DNA of 11,027 bases from an uncultured Flavobacteriales bacterium (lineage in GTDB: Bacteria; Bacteroidota; Bacteroidia; Flavobacteriales; BACL11): the NCBI GenBank assembly GCA_913052655.1, contig CAJXFN010000042.1, forward strand, positions 1 to 11,027, in the 5' to 3' direction. Made by a program: the position numbers and the translations under genes. Positions 5,869 to 11,027 of this stretch are shown here, in pieces (within the stretch, counting starts at the first letter, position 1; every line of letters begins with the position of its first letter). The notes beneath the pieces were generated by a model that had not been told where the DNA came from, searched no databases, and saw only the letters and a list, made by a program, of their open reading frames with translations.

Positions 5869-7506
5869 TTAAATTAACATTCCTACAATTACAGCTGTAA
5901 ATAAAGAGGCTAATGTTCCTCCAATTAAAGCTAACATTCCTAATCGGGATAAGTCCCCTCTTCTTTTTGGAGCTAATGACCCTATTCCTCCAATCTGTAT
6001 TCCTATAGATGCAAAGTTGGCAAAACCACATAATATATAAGTAGCTATAATCATTGATTTTTGCTCTGCAAATAAACCGTTATTTTTCATTTCTCCCAAC
6101 GACATATATCCGAAAAATTCGTTCAATACCGTTTTCTCTCCTAATAGTTGCCCTACTAAAAACATATCCTCTTTGCAAACTCCCATTAACCATGCAATAG
6201 GTGCGCCAATATATCCTAGTATCATATTAAAAGAAAGTTCCGAATATCTGGTATTTTCTTCAATCCAGCCATTTAAATCAGTCCAAATCCCAATCTTAAA
6301 CAAAATATAATTTGCCATATACATAAGTGCAGTAAACACCAAAAGCATAGCTCCTACATTTACCGCTAATCTCAGTCCATCATTAGTTCCCTGGGAAATC
6401 GCTTCTAATTCATTTGATATTTCACCATCTAAATTCACTTCTAAATTAGAATTAAATTTTTCTTCTTCTGGTAATAATATTTTCGCAGCAACTACAGCTG
6501 CAGGTGCAGACATTACAGAAGCCATTATGAGATGGATCGCAAATTCTTCTCCTAACATACCAACAAAAGCTGCCAACACACCACCTGCAATTGTCGCCAT
6601 TCCTCCACTCATCAAACACAACATTTCTGACATGGTCATTTTCTCCAAATATGGCTTTACAAGTAGAGGGGATTCTGTTTGTCCTAAAAAGATATTTCCT
6701 GCAGCCGCAACACTTTCAGGTCCTGATAATTTTAAAGTCTTTTTCATTACCCAAGCAAAACCATAAACTATTTTTGGTAAAATCCTCCAATAGTAAAACA
6801 ACGAAGTTAGTGCCGAGAAAAATATTACAGTAGGTAAAACCTGAAAAGCGAATATATATCCCCAAGATTCTGAGGGAATCATTAAATTTCCAAATAAAAA
6901 CTCGGAACCTTTATTTGTAAAATTAATAATTTTGGTAAATCCTTTTGCGATAAAATTAAATACAGAATATACAAAAGGAACTTTTAAGATAAGAACAGCA
7001 AACAAAATTTGTATTGACAATCCTTTTCCAACCAGTTTCCAATTAATCGCTTTTCGGTTTCTACTGAATAAAAAAGCAATTAATAATAAAGATATTATTC
7101 CAAGTAAAGCTCTAAAAATGGATGAAATAGAAAAACTAGAGGAAGCTTTAGTTTCAGACCTCTTAAATGCATAGTTGATACCATTTTCGTTTAAGACTAA
7201 AGAAATATCAGAAACTAAAATTTTGTAACACCTAGTTGTATCTATAGGTGAAGAATAGTGTAAAGAAAGTAAATCATCTTGCAATTCCCAATTTCCAATT
7301 GCTACCAAATTAATCTGTTTGATTTCATAATTAAATGAGCCATCCTCATTTATATTCATTTCATCATTTTCAGTAACTGGCTTTAAATTCTCTCCAATCT
7401 CTTGTGTTTCAGGAAGTATGTAATCAAACTTCCAATTTCCTTCAATATTTTGCCCAAAAGAACTTAATGAAAAAACATAAAAGATTAAAAAAATTATTTT
7501 TTTCAT
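5869..7506 (-). CDS. CNT-family nucleoside transporter with secreted N-terminal domain
   Basis: 545 residues, about 130 longer than typical bacterial CNT permeases. Residues 1-19 are a signal peptide (hydrophobic core, likely cleavage after SFG). Residues 20-118 form a beta-rich domain with two GNW motifs (23-25, 71-73), resembling small lipocalin-like folds and probably periplasmic. A membrane segment at about 128-147 leads into the CNT part: GQTESPLLVKPYL (275-287) with the nucleobase-contacting Gln-Thr-Glu, the G-G-M-A-T-I-A-G-G-V-L-A-A helix, ASVMSAPAA, TNDGLRLAVNVGAM, LNEF with Glu463, and GFANFASIGIQIGGIG with Asn497 and Ser500 (positions equivalent to substrate residues in Vibrio CNT). 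It should import nucleosides by ion symport. Its start overlaps the previous stop (ATGA) and thyA follows after 6 bp, fitting a nucleoside/dTMP supply role. The N-terminal domain's role is unknown. Confidence 0.92.
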   Translation of the reverse strand: MKKIIFLIFYVFSLSSFGQNIEGNWKFDYILPETQEIGENLKPVTENDEMNINEDGSFNYEIKQINLVAIGNWELQDDLLSLHYSSPIDTTRCYKILVSDISLVLNENGINYAFKRSETKASSSFSISSIFRALLGIISLLLIAFLFSRNRKAINWKLVGKGLSIQILFAVLILKVPFVYSVFNFIAKGFTKIINFTNKGSEFLFGNLMIPSESWGYIFAFQVLPTVIFFSALTSLFYYWRILPKIVYGFAWVMKKTLKLSGPESVAAAGNIFLGQTESPLLVKPYLEKMTMSEMLCLMSGGMATIAGGVLAAFVGMLGEEFAIHLIMASVMSAPAAVVAAKILLPEEEKFNSNLEVNLDGEISNELEAISQGTNDGLRLAVNVGAMLLVFTALMYMANYILFKIGIWTDLNGWIEENTRYSELSFNMILGYIGAPIAWLMGVCKEDMFLVGQLLGEKTVLNEFFGYMSLGEMKNNGLFAEQKSMIIATYILCGFANFASIGIQIGGIGSLAPKRRGDLSRLGMLALIGGTLASLFTAVIVGMLI

Positions 7507-8096
7507 CTCTTATCTTTTCTCCTATTTATCTCATCTCTAATCTTAGAAGCTTTTTCATAATTTTCATCTTTAATTGCTTCGTTCATTTGTTTTTTTAATT
7601 CACCTAAAGATAAGGTTTCCAAAACATCTTTTTTAGTTTCTTCTTGTAAATCATCATCTTTATATGTTGGTGTATAATCATCAGTAAGAATTATTCCAGC
7701 CTCTTGTAATATATCATTGTAAGTAAATATAGGACACCCCATTCTTATTGCAATTGCAATAGCATCCGAAGTTCTAGCATCTATTTCTATTTCCTCATCT
7801 CCATCCATAAAACAAAAGAACGAAGCATGAAAAACACCTTCTCTTAAAGTATGAATAACAACTCTACTTATAGTAATCTGAAAATTATTCGTAATTGATT
7901 TTATTACATCATGAGTAAGGGGTCGTTCGGGATTTTGATTGCTTTCAAGATATATAGCGATAGATCCAGCATTACAAGGGCCTATGACAATTGGAAGTTT
8001 TCTTTCTCCACCTATTTCACTTAATAGTAATACATATGAACTTTTATGAGAACTACTTGGCTCTAACCTCTCTATATCTAATTGAACTAATTTCAA
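7503..8096 (-). CDS. bifunctional nuclease-type DUF151 protein with UVR domain
   Basis: 197 residues. Residues 1-135 are the DUF151 (BFN) domain, recognisable from ERKLPIVIGPCNAGSIAIYLE (31-51, continuous with the family motif), RPLTHD (58-63) and DARTSDAIAIAIR (106-118). After an acidic linker, residues 166-193 form a UVR-type helical pair (LKKQMNEAIKDENYEKASKIRDE), as in UvrB/UvrC-interacting proteins. The combination is known in Bacteroidetes. DUF151 proteins have been reported with DNase/RNase activity, but the cellular role is not established. The start is TTG at 8096: no in-frame ATG exists between the upstream stop and the conserved domain, and starting here gives the expected M-x-L-V-x-L beginning. 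It follows etfA after 3 bp and overlaps the transporter start by 4 bp. Confidence 0.9.
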   Translation of the reverse strand: MKLVQLDIERLEPSSSHKSSYVLLLSEIGGERKLPIVIGPCNAGSIAIYLESNQNPERPLTHDVIKSITNNFQITISRVVIHTLREGVFHASFFCFMDGDEEIEIDARTSDAIAIAIRMGCPIFTYNDILQEAGIILTDDYTPTYKDDDLQEETKKDVLETLSLGELKKQMNEAIKDENYEKASKIRDEINRRKDKR

Positions 8097-8099
8097 AAT

Positions 8100-9044
8100 T
8101 TAGTTTTTAAATTTCTTTATTTCTTGAATTAACTTTGGTACAACCTCAAAAGCGTCTCCTATAATTCCATAATCTGCTGCCTTAAAAAATGGAGCCTCAG
8201 GATCTGTATTAATCGCCACCATTACTTTTGAAGAATTTACACCTGCTAAATGCTGGATTGCTCCTGAAATACCTATAGCAATATATAAATCGGCTGTAAC
8301 TGGCTTTCCTGTTTGACCTACGTGTTCTGAATGAGGTCTCCACCCAATATCTGAAACTGGCTTTGAACAAGCTGTTGCTGCTCCTAATACATCTGCCAAT
8401 TCTTCTATCATTCCCCAATTTTCCGGACCTTTTAATCCTCTTCCTGCTGAAACTACTATTTCAGCTTCTGAAATTGAAATTTTACCACTTGCTGTTTCTT
8501 GTCCTTCGAAGATAAGAGATCCTTTTTCTATAAAATCAGATCTTTCAATTAGACAATCCATTTGGTTTTCTATTAAACCAAAAGAATTTGGTGAAATAGA
8601 TAATATTGTTTTTTCTGTGTTTGATTTTATTATCTCAATTGCTTTTGTAGAAAATGATTTTCTTTTTATAGTAATTTCAGAGGATTCTGTTAATGATATA
8701 ACATTTGTTATACATGCTGCGGCCAATTTAACGGATAGTCTTGGAGTAATCATTCTTGCGGTATGTGTTCCTGAGAACACAATAACGGAAGCGTCTGTAG
8801 ATAATTCTGCAATTATTTTTGATGCAGATTGACTATCTCCTTTATTTACAGAAGGAATTGAAACTACCTTTGAAGCTCCATAGGAACCTAATTTTACTAA
8901 CTCTTCATCAGAAACATCTTCCAAAGATAACGCAACTACATTTGTTCCTAAAATTTTTGCGGTTTCGCTAGCATAAGAAACAGCTTCAAAAGTGCTTTTT
9001 CTAAAATTTCCTCCCCAACTTTCTGTATATACTAATACTGACAT
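8100..9044 (-). CDS. etfA: electron transfer flavoprotein alpha subunit
   Basis: 314 residues, the normal bacterial EtfA length. The N-terminal half (about 1-185) is the ETF alpha/beta fold. The C-terminal FAD domain starts at VSAGRGLKGPENWG (198-211) and includes ACSKPVSDIGW (225-235), EHVGQTGKP (240-248), IAIGISGAIQHLAG (255-268) and INTDPEAPFFKAADYG (279-293). With EtfB it forms the soluble FAD carrier that takes electrons from acyl-CoA and other flavin dehydrogenases, normally passing them to ETF-quinone oxidoreductase. The residue usually Arg in the Ser-Arg pair near the flavin is Lys228 here, which may be a lineage trait. It lies 16 bp after etfB with an A/T-only spacer and no separate promoter. 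Confidence 0.97.
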   Translation of the reverse strand: MSVLVYTESWGGNFRKSTFEAVSYASETAKILGTNVVALSLEDVSDEELVKLGSYGASKVVSIPSVNKGDSQSASKIIAELSTDASVIVFSGTHTARMITPRLSVKLAAACITNVISLTESSEITIKRKSFSTKAIEIIKSNTEKTILSISPNSFGLIENQMDCLIERSDFIEKGSLIFEGQETASGKISISEAEIVVSAGRGLKGPENWGMIEELADVLGAATACSKPVSDIGWRPHSEHVGQTGKPVTADLYIAIGISGAIQHLAGVNSSKVMVAINTDPEAPFFKAADYGIIGDAFEVVPKLIQEIKKFKN

Positions 9045-9060
9045 TTTTTTATTTTTTTAA

Positions 9061-9807
9061 TTAAATAACCTTTGCTTCATTATGTAATAAATCAACAAGA
9101 TCAGACACATTAGACGCATCTACAAACTTACAACCAGCTTTTTCCTCAGGTTTCGCAAAACTTACAGAGGTAGTATACATTATATTACCAGTAGGTTCAA
9201 CTACGGATAATGGTTTTGTTCTAGCCTGCATAATACCTCTCATATTTGGAATTCTTAATTCATTTTCTAACACCAGTCCTTTCTGACCTCCAATAACCAT
9301 TGGTAATGGAGAAGTAATCATTTCCTTTCCTCCATCAATTTCTCTCACAAGTTTTGCGCTATTTCCTTCAATCTCTAATCCAATACACGCATTTACAAGT
9401 GGTAAATTGGTCATTTCTGAAATCATTCCAGAAACAGCTCCACCATTATAATCAATGGACTCTCTTCCTGTAATAATCAAATCAAAACTATTTTGTTTAA
9501 TATACTCTGAAATTTCATTTGCTACTGAAAAACTATCGTTAGGGTCCATATTTACTCTAACTGCATCATCAGCTCCTATCGCCAAAGCCTTTCTTATTAC
9601 AGGTTCTACTGACGCGTCACCTACTGTAATAACTGTCACCTTACCTCCTATCGATTCCTTAATCATAATAGACTTTGTAAGTCCAAACTCATCATAAGGA
9701 TTAATTACAAACTGAATTCCACTACAATCAAATTTAGTATTATTTTCTGTAAAATTAATTTTAGATGTCGTATCTGGAACACTACTAATACAAACTAATA
9801 TATTCAT
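9061..9807 (-). CDS. etfB: electron transfer flavoprotein beta subunit
   Basis: 248 residues, standard for EtfB, which partners EtfA and carries the structural AMP. Visible are MNILVCISSVPDT at the start, INPYDEFGLTKSI (35-47), KALAIGADDAVRV (73-85), GRESIDYNGGAVSG (114-127, the AMP-binding region) and LRIPNMRGIMQARTKPL (184-200). The last is the dehydrogenase recognition-loop region, with Met where a Leu anchor is usual. The AMP segment reads IDYNGGAVSG rather than the IDDDCNQTG form of mitochondrial-type ETF, so the subgroup differs from the classical one. It is the first gene of the seven-gene minus-strand run, with a TAnnTTTG box about 30 bp upstream of the ATG. Confidence 0.96.
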   Translation of the reverse strand: MNILVCISSVPDTTSKINFTENNTKFDCSGIQFVINPYDEFGLTKSIMIKESIGGKVTVITVGDASVEPVIRKALAIGADDAVRVNMDPNDSFSVANEISEYIKQNSFDLIITGRESIDYNGGAVSGMISEMTNLPLVNACIGLEIEGNSAKLVREIDGGKEMITSPLPMVIGGQKGLVLENELRIPNMRGIMQARTKPLSVVEPTGNIMYTTSVSFAKPEEKAGCKFVDASNVSDLVDLLHNEAKVI

Positions 9808-9835
9808 CTTTTATTTTTTTATTATAATTAAATTG

Positions 9836-9843
9836 CAAATCTA
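9836..9843 (-). promoter_or_regulatory. putative -7 promoter element of the etfB operon
   Basis: The minus strand reads TAGATTTG (TAnnTTTG consensus) 28 bp upstream of the etfB start, predicting a leader of about 22 nt. No TTG was found at -33 spacing. This is the only promoter-like element I see serving the seven-gene run down to folA. The genes are too tightly packed for obvious internal promoters outside coding sequence. Confidence 0.5.
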
Positions 9844-9915
9844 ACAAAAATGATTTTCTAATTTCTTAAAATAACAATAAAAACCAATACAAATATGTAC
9901 TTTCAATAAAAATAC

Positions 9916-9923
9916 TATTTTTG
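9916..9923 (+). promoter_or_regulatory. putative -7 promoter element of hppA
   Basis: The plus strand reads TATTTTTG followed by CAGACC, matching TAnnTTTG, 34 bp before the hppA ATG. A start site near 9928-9930 would leave a leader of about 28 nt. No clear TTG -33 element is present. The box lies 72 bp from the opposing etfB box in a 150-bp divergent intergenic region (9808-9957) that shows nothing else besides A/T-rich sequence. Confidence 0.5.
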
Positions 9924-9957
9924 CAGACCTTTTAAACTAAATTAAATAAAAAATAAT

Positions 9958-11027
9958 ATGGAATCAATGATGATTTATATGCCGATCGCTATGGCAATTA
10001 TTGGACTGCTATATACAGCGTTCAAAAGAAATTGGGTAATGAGGCAAGATGCAGGAGACGGAAAAATGAAAGAAATTTCTAATCATATCTATGAAGGTGC
10101 CTTAGCTTTTTTAAACGCAGAATACAAATTACTTTCAATATTTGTAATAATTGTTAGTGTTTTGCTATTTATAGTTTCTACAATTGTACCATCCACTCAC
10201 TGGATGATTGTAATCGCGTTTATTTTTGGAGCTGTTTTTTCAGCATTTGCAGGAAATATAGGAATGAAGATTGCAACAAAAACAAATGTAAGAACTACAC
10301 AAGCTGCAAGAACTAGTTTACCAAATGCTCTTAAAATATCATTTGGAGGAGGTACAGTTATGGGGTTAGGTGTAGCTGGTTTAGCAGTACTTGGGTTAAC
10401 TGCTTTCTTTATTATTTTCTTCAACTACTTTATGAGTGGAGAATGGACTAATATTGACGATATGACCATTGTATTAGAAACTTTAGCAGGATTCTCTTTA
10501 GGAGCTGAAACTATTGCTTTATTTGCTAGAGTTGGTGGAGGTATCTATACAAAAGCTGCAGACGTTGGAGCGGATTTAGTTGGAAAAGTAGAAGCAGACA
10601 TTCCTGAAGATGATCCAAGAAATCCAGCAACAATTGCAGATAATGTTGGAGACAATGTTGGTGATGTAGCTGGAATGGGCGCAGACTTATTTGGATCCTA
10701 TGTAGCGACAGTACTGGCTGCAATGGTTCTTGGAAACTATATAATTCGAGACATGGGAGGTGCAATTGATGATGCATTTGGAGGTATTGGTCCAATTCTT
10801 TTACCAATGGCAATAGCAGGAGCTGGAATTATCATTTCAATGATTGGAACTATGTTAGTCAAAATTAATGACAATGACGCAAAGGAAGATAAGGTAATGA
10901 GCGCCCTGAATAAAGGAAATATTACTTCTATAATTTTAGTTGGTATATCAAGTTATTTGTTAACTATTTATATGTTACCTGAAACAATGAGGATGAATTT
11001 CTTTGGTGAGGGAACAATTGAAGTATC
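9958..11027 (+). CDS. hppA: membrane-bound ion-pumping pyrophosphatase, 5' part
   Basis: 356 codons of an open frame that runs off the right edge, roughly half of a family whose members are about 660-800 residues. It hydrolyses pyrophosphate and pumps H+ or Na+ across the inner membrane. Residues 4-22 are the first membrane helix. Diagnostic sequence is dense: GGGIYTKAADVGADLVGK (193-210), then E-A-D-I-P-E-D-D-P-R (212-221) and NPATIADNVGDNVGDVAGMG (222-241), which provide the Asp cluster binding Mg-pyrophosphate. The GNTTAA segment, whose Ala/Lys position separates K+-dependent from independent enzymes, lies beyond the window, so ion and K+ dependence cannot be told. The start could instead be Met4 or Met5 (9967, 9970). 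I chose 9958 as the first ATG after the promoter box. It diverges from etfB. Confidence 0.95.
   Translation, partial: MESMMIYMPIAMAIIGLLYTAFKRNWVMRQDAGDGKMKEISNHIYEGALAFLNAEYKLLSIFVIIVSVLLFIVSTIVPSTHWMIVIAFIFGAVFSAFAGNIGMKIATKTNVRTTQAARTSLPNALKISFGGGTVMGLGVAGLAVLGLTAFFIIFFNYFMSGEWTNIDDMTIVLETLAGFSLGAETIALFARVGGGIYTKAADVGADLVGKVEADIPEDDPRNPATIADNVGDNVGDVAGMGADLFGSYVATVLAAMVLGNYIIRDMGGAIDDAFGGIGPILLPMAIAGAGIIISMIGTMLVKINDNDAKEDKVMSALNKGNITSIILVGISSYLLTIYMLPETMRMNFFGEGTIEV

Noticed and set aside
5801..6031. 76-codon minus-strand frame across the transporter/thyA junction
   Set aside because: It is out of frame with two strongly conserved genes on the same strand, and its Asn/Arg-rich sequence looks like a frame shadow.
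6527..7174. Several 79-80 codon plus-strand frames opposite the nucleoside transporter
   Set aside because: All are antisense to the well-conserved transporter frame, overlap each other and show no recognisable protein features.
8100..9807. Possibility that etfB/etfA encode a bifurcating ETF
   Set aside because: No adjacent partner dehydrogenase, Fix-type or butyryl-CoA genes are present, and the motifs visible do not clearly indicate the bifurcating group.
10526..10813. 95-codon minus-strand frame rich in Leu, Gln and His
   Set aside because: It is the antisense shadow of the conserved hppA coding sequence. The composition reflects complements of Gly/Ala/Ile codons, and there is no start context or family resemblance.
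1..11027. CRISPR arrays, insertion sequences, toxin-antitoxin or defence modules
   Set aside because: No regularly spaced repeats, terminal inverted repeats, transposase, integrase or small toxin-like genes were found. All space is taken by housekeeping-type genes and short spacers, and no intergenic gap exceeds 300 bp.

Overview
This window looks like an ordinary, tightly packed chromosomal stretch from an AT-rich member of the Bacteroidetes, most likely a marine flavobacterium-type organism. The base composition is low in GC. Leaders are A/T-rich with no convincing Shine-Dalgarno sequences. TAnnTTTG-type -7 boxes, the promoter element of this phylum, precede four of the five transcription units whose upstream region is inside the window. 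Several proteins have typical Bacteroidetes forms: DUF3127, a DUF151-UVR nuclease-like protein, a nucleoside transporter with a secreted N-terminal domain, and a signal peptide ending in SFG-Q. I see no transposase, phage gene, integrase, CRISPR array or plasmid module.

Layout. At the left edge, on the minus strand, are the first 29 codons of clpP preceded by tig (trigger factor). This is a protein-folding and proteolysis unit with its own promoter near 1480. A rho-independent terminator (1535-1562) separates it from a minus-strand tRNA-Leu(UAG) gene. Back to back with the tRNA, on the plus strand, are a small DUF3127 OB-fold-like gene and an AtoE-type short-chain fatty acid transporter that abut with no spacer. 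atoE then runs 12 bp into the 3' end of folA, tail to tail.

From 9807 down to 3468 the minus strand carries seven genes with gaps of 16, 3 and 6 bp and overlaps of 4, 1 and 4 bp. In order they are etfB, etfA, DUF151-UVR, a CNT nucleoside transporter, thyA, a saccharopine/lysine-6-dehydrogenase-type oxidoreductase, and folA. This looks like one operon from a promoter near 9840. Within it, nucleoside uptake, dTMP synthesis (ThyA) and dihydrofolate recycling (FolA) form an obvious functional block. ETF supplies an electron carrier between flavin dehydrogenases and the quinone pool. The lysine-dehydrogenase-like gene wedged between thyA and folA is the least expected member.

On the right, hppA (membrane pyrophosphatase ion pump) diverges from etfB across a 150-bp intergenic region and runs off the end of the window after 356 codons.

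No clearly new biological system is visible. The points most worth a second look are the thyA-dehydrogenase-folA overlap architecture, the secreted-domain/CNT fusion, the SSB-like acidic tail of the DUF3127 protein coupled to atoE, and the corrected start of that DUF3127 gene.
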